Below are positions 24,743 to 33,471 of a stretch of DNA of 64,000 bases, in pieces. The notes under the pieces are model-generated. The model saw nothing but the letters and a program-made list of their open reading frames with translations, ran no database searches and had not been told where the DNA came from. Source of the stretch: Gloeocapsopsis crepidinum LEGE 06123 (GTDB taxonomy: Bacteria > Cyanobacteriota > Cyanobacteriia > Cyanobacteriales > Chroococcidiopsidaceae). Location of the stretch: contig NZ_JADEWN010000010.1 of NCBI RefSeq assembly GCF_015207655.1, positions 48,651-112,650 on the forward strand, read 5' to 3'. Each line of letters starts with the position of its first letter. Within the stretch, counting starts at the first letter, position 1. Made by a program: the position numbers and the translations under genes.

Positions 24743-25651
24743 TTAAGTGACAGCAAAAATTTGAGCTAAACTCAATGAAATAGGCAGTAAACCTAACACG
24801 AGTAAGCCATAAGGTAAACCTGCAAAACCAGATGCGATCGCTGCATCTAAAATAATCAGCGACAATACGCCCGCTTTGACTGCGATACGAATATTAACCG
24901 GAGTGGCTTCGCGCCAAGCTTGCACAAAAGCAGGAACAACACGCCAAGCAAACAATGCCACAAAAGGTAATGCAGTCATCACTTGATATTCTGGCAATAT
25001 CCCTAGCGTTAAAACTCCGCTGATAACTCCTGCAATCATGACTAATGCAATGATGCCAGTGCTATTTTTTCCGCCGTGAACTTCACCTTGGCTAATCGCA
25101 GTAATTGCTGCAATGTAAGCAATTGGAATTAACGCTAAAAACCACAGGTGTTCTACCATCGCAGGAACCGCACTCACGCCGAGTAGCAGATTACCTCCGC
25201 GACAAATTCCCATATTTAGTGGACCAAAAACAACATGGTGTTTGCTAAACGCATCGTAAAGAATCGCTGCAAAAGCAACTGTAGCAGCAATAACAAGGCT
25301 TGTCGCTGAGACTTGGGCAGATGCAATGATACCAATAACTAAAAGAAAAGTTCCTAAGGCGATCGCATTTTGTCTAGCAATAGTACCACTAGGTATTGGT
25401 CTTTCTGGTCGTTCTTGAGCGTCTAATTCGGCATCAAATACATCATTAAAAACGACGCCGCCACCATACAAACCACTTGTTGCCAATAATAGCCAAACTA
25501 AAGGCAAAAGATTGAGAATATCTACTTGTCGCCACAATACTGAACCAGATGCCGCGAAGCCAACTAAAATATCTGCCCAAGCTGTGACAATGTTAGCAGG
25601 TCGCATAAGTTGCAAATAAGCCCGTGTTTGGCTTTTCGCTGCTTGCAACAT
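24743..25651 (-). CDS. eboC: EboC, UbiA-family prenyltransferase
   Basis: 302 aa polytopic membrane protein with about eight helices. The first Asp-rich motif is NDVFDAELDAQERPERPIPS (about 68-87), the UbiA signature for polyprenyl diphosphate and magnesium; the second region is YDAFSKHH. EboC is the membrane prenyltransferase of the ebo cluster; its acceptor is not established. It follows eboB after 65 bp and ends 13 bp before the preferred eboD start. Confidence 0.9.
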   Translation of the reverse strand: MLQAAKSQTRAYLQLMRPANIVTAWADILVGFAASGSVLWRQVDILNLLPLVWLLLATSGLYGGGVVFNDVFDAELDAQERPERPIPSGTIARQNAIALGTFLLVIGIIASAQVSATSLVIAATVAFAAILYDAFSKHHVVFGPLNMGICRGGNLLLGVSAVPAMVEHLWFLALIPIAYIAAITAISQGEVHGGKNSTGIIALVMIAGVISGVLTLGILPEYQVMTALPFVALFAWRVVPAFVQAWREATPVNIRIAVKAGVLSLIILDAAIASGFAGLPYGLLVLGLLPISLSLAQIFAVT

Positions 25652-25716
25652 TTATGTATCTCCCAATAGTAATTCGGTAATGGGTATTACTTAATGCTGA
25701 AACTAAAATTTAATTT

Positions 25717-26625
25717 TTACTCAATCAAGATCTGATCGCGGCTAGCTTCGACAACGGGCGTTTGTCCGCGTAAGACGGAGTTGCCATAGTAAAGTTCGCG
25801 TTGGTCAATTGTCAAGGAATTTAGCCAGTCGGTTTCACTGAATTGATGGCTTTGACTATAGGCTGCTAAAGCATTTTCATAGCATACTGCCCTAACGTGT
25901 GCTTCAGGAATTCCGCGTTCAAGCATCAGTTGTGCGGTTTTTGGTACAGCTAGCGGATCGCTCACACCCCAATCAGCACTACTATCAACAATAATGCGAT
26001 CGCACCCATATTGACGGACAATCTCAACCATCCGTGCATTACCCATTTTGGTATATGGGTAAATTGTAAACGCTGCCCAAAACCCACGTGCTAGCACTTC
26101 TTCTACAGTTTCTTCGTTGTTATGGTCAATAATAACTCGTGATGGTGCTAAACCATATTCAACACAGCGATCCATACTTCGGCTAGCACCAGCTTTTTTA
26201 TTGCGATGCGGCGTGTGAATCAACACCAACATATCGAGTTCTTGGGCGAGTTCAAGTTGTTGACAAAAATATTTGTCCTCAGCAGGTGTCATATCGTCAT
26301 AGCCAATTTCACCAATTGCCACGACTCCTTCTTTACACGCGTACAGCGGCAACAGTTCCATCACCATTTCGGCTAAAGCTTCGCTGTTCGCTTCTTTGGG
26401 GTTCAAGCCAATCGTACAATAGTGCTGAATACCAAACTGATTTGCCCGAAAGCGTTCCCAGCCCACAAGACTACTAAAGTAATCTTTAAACGATCCAGAA
26501 CTTGTGCGCGGTTGCCCTAGCCAAAACGACGGTTCAATGACGGCGACAACACCATACTCGCGCATCACCATGTAATCGTAGGTTGTCCGCGAAACCATGT
26601 GGATATGAGGGTCAATGAACATCAT
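25717..26625 (-). CDS. eboB: EboB, TatD-like metal-dependent hydrolase
   Basis: 302 aa amidohydrolase-fold protein. The metal ligands are visible as DPHIHM (His7, His9), GEIGYDD, LIHTPHRN and DHNNEETVEE, with VDSSADWG as the likely catalytic Asp. The TatD family acts as a nuclease or hydrolase; in the ebo context the substrate is unknown. It lies 91 bp after eboA, across a heptamer-like GGTCAGAAGTCAGAGGTCAG run, and before eboC. Confidence 0.9.
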   Translation of the reverse strand: MMFIDPHIHMVSRTTYDYMVMREYGVVAVIEPSFWLGQPRTSSGSFKDYFSSLVGWERFRANQFGIQHYCTIGLNPKEANSEALAEMVMELLPLYACKEGVVAIGEIGYDDMTPAEDKYFCQQLELAQELDMLVLIHTPHRNKKAGASRSMDRCVEYGLAPSRVIIDHNNEETVEEVLARGFWAAFTIYPYTKMGNARMVEIVRQYGCDRIIVDSSADWGVSDPLAVPKTAQLMLERGIPEAHVRAVCYENALAAYSQSHQFSETDWLNSLTIDQRELYYGNSVLRGQTPVVEASRDQILIE

Positions 26626-26716
26626 AGGATAATTGGTTATAGTAGGGGTCGGAGGTCAGAAGTCAGAGGTCAGGGTAAAAGTTAGATAGTAGGTAATTGA
26701 TAGGAATAAGTGCGAA

Positions 26717-27622
26717 TTAGTTTCCTACATCAGCGCCGAGGCGATTGCAGCTAAAGCTACTCCATGTCAGATCGCCGTGATGAATTGCTGCTTGTAAATT
26801 TGGGTAACGTGCTAGTAATTCTTGGGCTTGTGGTAGCGGAGACTGCGCACACGCTAAAGCTGCAGCTTCTTGTTGAACGATATCATCCTCTTGTAATACT
26901 TTTGCCAAAGCTTGTAATTCTGTATCAGAATACCCAACAAAGCGCCATAGTTCAGGTGTCACACTTCGTTTTGCTGCCCAGCGTTCGCGTACGTAATCAA
27001 CCAGCATTCTAGCCAACTCTGGGTTGGCACGGCGATCGCTACCTTGAATAAGATACAACGGACTCTCCACAAAAACTGCTTTGAGGATCATTTGATTCCA
27101 AGCAAGATCGTCAAAATATTCTGCTGGATAAGGATTACGCAAAGCGACAGCATTAAATACAGTTGTCATATTACTCCGTACTCCCTCTGCGGCTCTAGCA
27201 CAATGCTTTTCTGGATGTGGCAGTAAGGGTAAACTTTGATACAAGGCAACTAATTCTCTTACATCTGCTGTTGTGAAGACTTGGTCGAGTATCCATAAAT
27301 ATTTCTCAACATCTGCATGAGGTAAGGATAAAACAACTAACGCCCGCCCTGCTTGATCGACACTCCAGTGCTGAGGATTCCAACCAAGGCGAATTGTCTG
27401 GGCTGCTAGCAGATCTTCTGCTGATAGGGTTAATGAGTTTTTGCCAAGATAGCGAGGTACTGCACTAAAAGTTGTATAAAAGACTCGCTGTGTTGCTCCT
27501 TGAGCGATTTGGTTTCTTTTTTCTGCCAACCAACTTAGACTTGTATGAGAAATCTGCCGTGATAAGCAGTTGTGTAACAGTTTTGTTACTTGAGTCACAT
27601 CATAGTTAGTTGCCGACTTCAT
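26717..27622 (-). CDS. eboA: EboA, first gene of the ebo cluster
   Basis: 301 aa soluble, helix-rich protein with no recognised catalytic motif. It is identified by position as the first gene of the conserved eboA-B-C-D-E-F order and by family character (WNPQHWSVDQAGRALVVLSL; HCARAAEGVRSNMTTVFNAV). It carries a conserved Cys-His-rich patch near the middle (PHPEKHCARA). A long spacer with the presumed operon promoter lies upstream (27623-28359). Its molecular role is unknown. Confidence 0.85.
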   Translation of the reverse strand: MKSATNYDVTQVTKLLHNCLSRQISHTSLSWLAEKRNQIAQGATQRVFYTTFSAVPRYLGKNSLTLSAEDLLAAQTIRLGWNPQHWSVDQAGRALVVLSLPHADVEKYLWILDQVFTTADVRELVALYQSLPLLPHPEKHCARAAEGVRSNMTTVFNAVALRNPYPAEYFDDLAWNQMILKAVFVESPLYLIQGSDRRANPELARMLVDYVRERWAAKRSVTPELWRFVGYSDTELQALAKVLQEDDIVQQEAAALACAQSPLPQAQELLARYPNLQAAIHHGDLTWSSFSCNRLGADVGN

Positions 27623-28359
27623 AAAGCTTGATACAATTAACTTCTCGCTAATCTTAATTTAAAGAGAACATACTCCAAATCACCAAAACCGTAATGTATA
27701 AGTTTTGTTGATTGATGATTGTAGAACTTTGTTTGAGGTTGTTCGTTTTTGGAATCTTGAGTACTGTACGAAGCTTGACTTAGAAGAAGCTTGATGCTTG
27801 AGTTCGGGTTGCTAACTTGTCTCTCATGACGACACTACAAGCAAGAACCTCACTGATACCGCAATTTTACAGTAGAAGCTTAAAGAAAAATTAAATAATA
27901 CACTCTTAAGGGGCATTCGCTGATGCTATGGCACGCACAGAAAATAGGTAAAGAGGGTAAGTTACTGATGTCTGGGGTTTTTGCGAACCAAGATTGCCAA
28001 TTGCAAGTATATAAATTGAAGAAACAGCTTTGTGAAAAAAGACTTGCATAATTATTTTTTTTGCTACTGATAATTTAGATAGCAAGTGACTTAAGGAGCA
28101 ACAGCCGTTACAACTAATCTTTAAAGTAGCGATCGCATGATAGTTAGATAACTGGTTTGTCATAGCCAGGCACTTTGCTATTGATAGATGTTATAGATAA
28201 GTTTGCTTATCAAAGAATTATATAATGTTTCACGCACTCATTCTTTCTTGGCAAGTGCTCAACTTCAGATTCTTAAAAGCAAATGAATAGATGAATACTA
28301 AGCAAAAGGGGTAAAAGAATTATTGATTAATTTTAGTTATTTAAGGTTCAATCTTACTT
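27623..28359. other. Spacer between eboA and the sigma-like gene
   Basis: AT-rich and divergent, so it should hold promoters for the ebo operon (minus) and for the sigma-like gene (plus). An 85-residue minus-strand frame at 27906-28163 exists but has no family character or clear ribosome site, so it is not called. No RNA gene was recognised. Confidence 0.5.
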
Positions 28360-29016
28360 GTGTTCAACAAAGCTGATATGGATCAACTAGAAACACAACT
28401 ACGTCAGTTAATAATAACAACTTGTCGATATAAACAAAATAGTGTTGAACGTCAGCAAGGTTTAACAAAGATTGTGCGCGCGATCTGCAAATCTGGCAAA
28501 CTCTGGAAGGATACTTCTCCTTATTATGAGGATGCACTGCAGAAAACTTGGCTATATTTCTGTCGCAATTTATGCGAAGCAAATACAGGGGAAAGATACG
28601 ATCCAAATCGTAGTAGTGTGACTACTTGGCTAAATGCTTATTTGAGGCGACGGCTACAAGATTTTCGTGTCGAAGAATATGAAACTCTTACTCAAACTGC
28701 CTCATTTCAGACCACAGAAGATGAAGTTATTGACACTACAGCTGCTTTGGTTGCACCACCTGATATTCCACCTATTCTAGAAATGACAATTACTTGGGCG
28801 AAAACTGACTTTGATGGCGAGTTACGTCGCGTTCATATTCAAGGGCACCCGAAAGTTAATTGTCAAGTATTGATTTTACAAAGACTACCTCCAGAAACAA
28901 GTTGGGAGAAGTTATCTGAAGAATACCGAATTTCAATTTCTACTTTAACAAGTTTTTATAGAAGGCAATGTATTCCTCGCTTGCGTAAATTTGGTGAATC
29001 TCAAGGTTATTTATGA
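28360..29016 (+). CDS. Sigma-70-like regulator
   Basis: 218 aa. Residues 45-110 resemble a sigma region 2 (YYEDALQKTWLYFCRNL, then SSVTTWLNAYLRRRLQDF). Residues 165-212 form a region-4-like helix-turn-helix (SWEKLSEEYRISISTLTSFY then RRQCIPRL). It is not a housekeeping sigma; it fits small alternative factors found next to DUF1822 and CHAT genes in cyanobacteria. The start is GTG 28360, or ATG 28378. The next gene (DUF1822) begins 114 bp downstream on the same strand. I infer that it controls some of the neighbouring genes; promoter specificity is unknown. Confidence 0.78.
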   Translation: MFNKADMDQLETQLRQLIITTCRYKQNSVERQQGLTKIVRAICKSGKLWKDTSPYYEDALQKTWLYFCRNLCEANTGERYDPNRSSVTTWLNAYLRRRLQDFRVEEYETLTQTASFQTTEDEVIDTTAALVAPPDIPPILEMTITWAKTDFDGELRRVHIQGHPKVNCQVLILQRLPPETSWEKLSEEYRISISTLTSFYRRQCIPRLRKFGESQGYL

Positions 29017-29130
29017 TGAAGCTTTAAATGGTATATCAGTTTTTTTATTTGATGACTACTTAAATATAAGCCAAAAAAGTGCCGTAACTTGCAGGTAAAA
29101 AATAATAATACAAAATTGAGAATTTAAACT

Positions 29131-30105
29131 ATGCCTAAAGATACTAAGCAAATACAAGGATTTGCCTTGCCACTACCTATTACTCAAATTGCACAAGAAA
29201 CTGCCCAAAAATTTGTCGATCAAGTACAAAATTTTCCAGACAAGGTAGAAAAAATAAAATTAAATACCCTAGCTGTTTGCATAGTTGATAACTACTTACA
29301 GATGATGGGTATTGATACAAATATTACAGCAAGTGATAGTTGGAATCCAGTATTGCAGTTGTGTGCTGATATTGCTGACTTAGAAGTATCAGGACTGGGT
29401 CGTTTAGAGTGTCGCTGGGTGCGATCGCCTTCCGTTCAGTGCGATGTTCCCCCAGAAGTATGGGAGGATCGAATTGGATATGTTGTCGTGCAGTTTGATG
29501 AAGCACTCCGCGAAGCAACATTATTAGGATTTACCCCAAGAGCAATCGCGCAATTAGCAATTGACGAGTTACAACCACTCGAAGACTTACTTGCGCATTT
29601 GAATGATTTAAAACTAGCTGTTGAGAATCAGCAACCAGTAGTGCAGTTAAGCCAATGGTTTGATCGTGTATTTGAGGCAGGATGGCAAGGTATTGAAACA
29701 ATTTTAGGACCAGCACGAACCAACTTGGTGTTTAGTTTTCGCCGCTCTGATCCTGTCGTAGGTGGAGCAAACGAGAATCGAGAAGACCGGATTCGCCGTG
29801 CTAAATTAATTGATTTAGGCATGCAACTAGCAGGTCACGCAGTTGCTTTGATTGTCGAACTGCGCTCAATGTCTGACCAAAAAATGGATATTTTGCTACA
29901 AGTTCATCCTACAGGCAGTCAAATGTATCTACCACCTCAACTACAGCTAACTGTTTTGGATGCTTCTGAAGCAGTTTTCCTTGAAGCTCAAGCAAGAAAA
30001 GCCGATAATTATATTCAGTTACAGTTTAGTGGAAAACCAGGAGAAAAGTTTAGTGTGCGAGTAGCGCTTGGCAGTGACAGCATAATAGAAAACTTTATGA
30101 TTTAA
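29131..30105 (+). CDS. DUF1822 family protein
   Basis: 324 aa soluble protein. It has the DUF1822 features: an N-terminal FALPLPITQIAQETAQKF-type opening, a central LLGFTPRAIAQLAIDELQPL segment and a C-terminal beta-rich part with IDLGMQLAGHAVALIVEL. No catalytic motif is seen. The family recurs beside small sigma-like factors and CHAT-CHASE2 proteins in cyanobacteria, and both neighbours here fit. It is followed 30 bp later by the CHAT-CHASE2 gene, probably one operon. Confidence 0.85.
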   Translation: MPKDTKQIQGFALPLPITQIAQETAQKFVDQVQNFPDKVEKIKLNTLAVCIVDNYLQMMGIDTNITASDSWNPVLQLCADIADLEVSGLGRLECRWVRSPSVQCDVPPEVWEDRIGYVVVQFDEALREATLLGFTPRAIAQLAIDELQPLEDLLAHLNDLKLAVENQQPVVQLSQWFDRVFEAGWQGIETILGPARTNLVFSFRRSDPVVGGANENREDRIRRAKLIDLGMQLAGHAVALIVELRSMSDQKMDILLQVHPTGSQMYLPPQLQLTVLDASEAVFLEAQARKADNYIQLQFSGKPGEKFSVRVALGSDSIIENFMI

Positions 30106-30135
30106 TTTCATCACCGCGCCTGCAGGAACACCGTA

Positions 30136-32520
30136 GTGGCTAAGTTAGTTGTTTTAAAAGTAGGCGAAGGAAGCTTTGAGCAGGGATTCCCTGTAACGAT
30201 GCAAATAGGAGAAGAAGGTGATTCTCCGGCAATCCAAACTTTAGGTAAGCTACCACCTGCTCCAGAAATTCCTCAGTACTACAATTGTTGGCAATCAGCA
30301 TATCTTTGTTTAGGTTGGTCTACCCGTCTAGAAGCAAAGCCTATTCAAGTAACAAACGTTTCAGTGATTGATGATTGCTGGCACGCCGTACAAGTCTTAC
30401 GCAACCGTTTAAATAGCTGGATACACTCTGAGTCTTTTCGTTCGATTCGGGAAAAATGGTTGGAGAAATTGCTGCCATCAGATGAGATTCGAGTTATTTT
30501 ACAAACAGAAGATGAGCTTTTGCAACGCTTACCTTGGCATTTCTGCGATCTCTTCGAGCGTTACCCTAAAGCAGAAATTGCCCTTAGCACCCCAGCCTAC
30601 GAACGAGTCAAACAAGTTTCTCAACTCAAAAATAAAGTCACTATTCTTGCCATTCTTGGTGATAGTACAGGAATTGATACCCAAGCAGATCGGGCTTTGC
30701 TAGAAAAACTACCTGGCGCAACTGTGCAGTTTTTAGTTGAACCACAACGCCAAGAACTCAACAATCAATTATGGAGCCAAGGCTGGGATATTCTTTTTTT
30801 TGCAGGGCATAGTTCAAGTTTGGCTAACGGAGATGGTCGAATTTGTATCAATCAAACTGATAGCTTGTCAATTAGCGATTTAAAGTATGCACTCAAAACT
30901 GCTGTAGCACACGGCTTAAAGCTAGCGATTTTTAATTCCTGTGATGGTTTAGGATTAGCACGCGAACTTGCCAACTTATATATTCCGCAAGTAATTGTCA
31001 TGCGGGAGCCAGTACCAGATAAAGTGGCGCACGAGTTTCTCAAGAATTTTTTGTATACTTTTGCTGGTGGTCAGTCTTTTTATTTATCAGTACGTGAAGC
31101 ACGCGAGCGTCTACAAGGATTAGAAGATCAGTATCCTTGTGCAAGTTGGCTACCTGTCATTTATCAAAATCCCGCAGAGAACCCACCGCTATGGACAGCC
31201 CTATCAAATCAGCTTGTCGATAGTACTCAAAATTACCAACATCCCCGCACGCTCAAAAAAATTGGATTACAGCGGTTACGGACAATGCTGCTGACGAGTA
31301 TAGTAACAACATCTGCCATTTGGGGAGTACGTCACGTAGGAGCACTACAACCACTTGAACTTAAGGCTTTTGATCAGCTAATGCGATTGCGATCGCCTGA
31401 GGCAGCTGATCCGCGATTGTTAGTTGTCGCTATCACCGAGGAAGATTTCAAACTACCAGAACAGAAAAATCGCACCGGATCGCTATCTGATTTGGCGCTA
31501 GCACAACTTTTAGAAAAACTAGAGCAACATCAACCGCGAGCCATTGGTTTAGATATTTATCGCGAAGATGCAGTGAATCCTCAACAAGAAGATTTGGCAA
31601 AGTATATGCAACAGAGCGATCGCTTTATTGCTGTCTGTAAAATTAGCGATCCGACAGCAACTGAAGATCCGAGTGTGGCTCCACCGCCTGAAGTTCCCGA
31701 AGCACGTCAAGGATTTAGCGATGTTGTTCTTGACCCTGATGGAATTCTCCGACGATATCTTGTCGCAGTTAACCCGCATCCGGCTTCCATTTGCGGTACA
31801 CCTTATGCATTTAGCACGCAACTTGCATTTCGTTACTTAGCGGCTGAAGGGATTTTTCCTCAGTGGACACCCGAAGGACAATTACAGTTAGGTGATGTTG
31901 TTTTACCGCGCTTGCACTCGCACACTGGAGGTTATCAAACCATTGATGCTGCAGGCTTTCAAATGCTGCTCAATTACAATTCTTACCGATCGCCAGAAAA
32001 TATTGCGAGCAGAGTTACACTAACTGATGTTTTGCGAAATCGAGTCAGACCTGATGATGTTAAGAATAGGATTGTTTTGATTGGTGTGACTGCTCCTAGT
32101 GTTGGCGATTATTTTGCGACACCTTATAGTACGGGTGGAGGGACGTACCAAAAAATGGCAGGCGTGTTTGTCCACGCCCAAATGGTTAGTCAACTACTCA
32201 GTGTTGTCAAAAATCAACGACCATTGTTGTGGGTGTTACCGCAGTGGGGCGAATTACTATGGATTTGGGGCTGGTCAATTCTAGGTGGTTTGCTTGCTTG
32301 GCGCTACCGTTCAGTATTACATCTAGAACTGGCATTACTCTTGACACTCATTGTCCTGTCTGCGCTATGTGTTGCATCTTTTTCGTTCCAAAGCTGTTGG
32401 GTGCCGTTAATTCCATCAGGGTTAGCATTGGTTGCAACTAGCGCTGGTGTTGTCGTACAAACTACTTCTCAAAAACAGGAACAGAAACAGCGTACAAAAC
32501 TCTACTCAGGGAGTACTTAA
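30136..32520 (+). CDS. CHAT-CHASE2 membrane protein
   Basis: 794 aa from GTG 30136 (AGGAAC upstream). The N-terminal region (about 1-350) ends in a CHAT caspase-like protease domain with the His/Cys pair visible as His225 (FFAGHSS) and Cys269 (IFNSCDGLG). A membrane helix (about 380-400) leads to a CHASE2 sensor domain (about 405-690, AFDQLMRLRSP, VAITEEDF, VGDYFATP). Three closely spaced helices lie at the C terminus (about 705-785). Topology suggests an extracytoplasmic sensor coupled to a cytoplasmic caspase-like protease; that coupling is inference. It is followed by the DUF928 gene after 1 bp. Confidence 0.88.
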   Translation: MAKLVVLKVGEGSFEQGFPVTMQIGEEGDSPAIQTLGKLPPAPEIPQYYNCWQSAYLCLGWSTRLEAKPIQVTNVSVIDDCWHAVQVLRNRLNSWIHSESFRSIREKWLEKLLPSDEIRVILQTEDELLQRLPWHFCDLFERYPKAEIALSTPAYERVKQVSQLKNKVTILAILGDSTGIDTQADRALLEKLPGATVQFLVEPQRQELNNQLWSQGWDILFFAGHSSSLANGDGRICINQTDSLSISDLKYALKTAVAHGLKLAIFNSCDGLGLARELANLYIPQVIVMREPVPDKVAHEFLKNFLYTFAGGQSFYLSVREARERLQGLEDQYPCASWLPVIYQNPAENPPLWTALSNQLVDSTQNYQHPRTLKKIGLQRLRTMLLTSIVTTSAIWGVRHVGALQPLELKAFDQLMRLRSPEAADPRLLVVAITEEDFKLPEQKNRTGSLSDLALAQLLEKLEQHQPRAIGLDIYREDAVNPQQEDLAKYMQQSDRFIAVCKISDPTATEDPSVAPPPEVPEARQGFSDVVLDPDGILRRYLVAVNPHPASICGTPYAFSTQLAFRYLAAEGIFPQWTPEGQLQLGDVVLPRLHSHTGGYQTIDAAGFQMLLNYNSYRSPENIASRVTLTDVLRNRVRPDDVKNRIVLIGVTAPSVGDYFATPYSTGGGTYQKMAGVFVHAQMVSQLLSVVKNQRPLLWVLPQWGELLWIWGWSILGGLLAWRYRSVLHLELALLLTLIVLSALCVASFSFQSCWVPLIPSGLALVATSAGVVVQTTSQKQEQKQRTKLYSGST

Positions 32521-32521
32521 A

Positions 32522-33340
32522 ATGAATTTCTACTGGCAGTATTACAAATTCGCCCTGGTTGGGTTAGCAGTTATTGGCGTATTCCCAGCGAAAGTTTACT
32601 CTGTTCCAGAGACAAGGGTAGAAAAACAAGTAATTGCAAGTGCTACGGGGCAACTCAACTTTACTCCACCTCCACCTCCAGCAGATATTGGAATTCCAGG
32701 CGATCGCACTGGTGCAGGTAGACGTGGCTGTTTAGTTAACAACGATTCAGTAGATAATAAGCAACTCACAGCTTTAGTGCCAATAACCAAAGCCGCTACA
32801 GGTTTAGAGGTTGTATGGGGACTGACAACGGTTGAGCATCCCACCTTCTGGTTTTATGTACCTTATCGCGCTCAGGACGTCCATTCTGCTAGGTTTGTTT
32901 TACGCACAGCAGATAAGCAGCTTGTTTATCAAACTTCAGTTTCACTGCCAAATAAGCCTGGGGTTATTAGTTTGACTTTGCCTACAACGGTAGCATTAGA
33001 AGTCGCAAATCAATATCACTGGTATTTCAACATTTATTGTGCCGAACGTAAGCCACCAACTGCTATTGTTCATGGCGGAATCCAAAGGCGTGCTATCACT
33101 CCCACCCTTGCTAGCCAATTAGCACAAGCAACTCCACAACAGCGGGCAGAACTTTACTTCGCTAATGGATTTTGGTTTGATGCAGTAACGACACTGGGGC
33201 AGCTATACTACCACAATCCAAGTAATATGGCAATAGCACAAAATTGGACTGATGTGTTGCGCTTTGTTGGCTTAGATGCGATCGCTTCTGAACCCATTGC
33301 CTCATGTTGCGATCTCATGCAGCAAGTACGAAGGGATTGA
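32522..33340 (+). CDS. DUF928 domain secreted protein
   Basis: About 272 aa from ATG 32522, one base after the CHAT-CHASE2 stop; the open frame to 32432 overlaps that gene and is not used. It has a signal peptide (MNFYWQYYKFALVGLAVIG to about residue 29), a Pro-rich linker (FTPPPPPADIGIPG) and then a DUF928 domain (GRRGCLV, LVPITKAATGLEVVWGLT, HPTFWFYVPY, YHWYFNIYCAERKP). The C terminus (about 195-265) looks like a short TPR-like helical part. It is probably periplasmic. Cys residues in GCLV and IYC may form a disulfide. Function is unknown, but DUF928 genes recur next to CHAT genes in cyanobacteria. Confidence 0.85.
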   Translation: MNFYWQYYKFALVGLAVIGVFPAKVYSVPETRVEKQVIASATGQLNFTPPPPPADIGIPGDRTGAGRRGCLVNNDSVDNKQLTALVPITKAATGLEVVWGLTTVEHPTFWFYVPYRAQDVHSARFVLRTADKQLVYQTSVSLPNKPGVISLTLPTTVALEVANQYHWYFNIYCAERKPPTAIVHGGIQRRAITPTLASQLAQATPQQRAELYFANGFWFDAVTTLGQLYYHNPSNMAIAQNWTDVLRFVGLDAIASEPIASCCDLMQQVRRD

Positions 33341-33344
33341 TAAA

Positions 33345-33465
33345 GCTTGGCGAATAAATTCGCAGCTAAACAAACGAAGTCCACCTCCGTGGACTTAGTA
33401 GTAACAGTCTTACTAAGAGTGTGCGAAGGCACACTTTGTTTAAGTAGCCCCGACTTTAGTCGGAA
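33345..33465. repeat. Interspersed palindromic repeat copy 4
   Basis: The best-preserved copy: GGCGAATAAATTCGC, AGTCCACCTCCGTGGACT (33379-33396), AGTGTGCGAAGGCACACT (33418-33435) and CGACTTTAGTCGG (33451-33463). It sits exactly between two converging genes and could terminate both transcripts. Confidence 0.8.
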
Positions 33466-33471
33466 GGTATC

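Noticed and set aside
27906..28163. 85-residue minus-strand ORF in the eboA upstream spacer
   Set aside because: No ribosome site, no domain character and Ile/Ser-rich composition like translated spacer; more likely chance.
30482..30703. Small plus-strand ORF within the CHAT-CHASE2 gene
   Set aside because: Shifted frame inside a well-supported long gene; no evidence of a frameshift or separate product.
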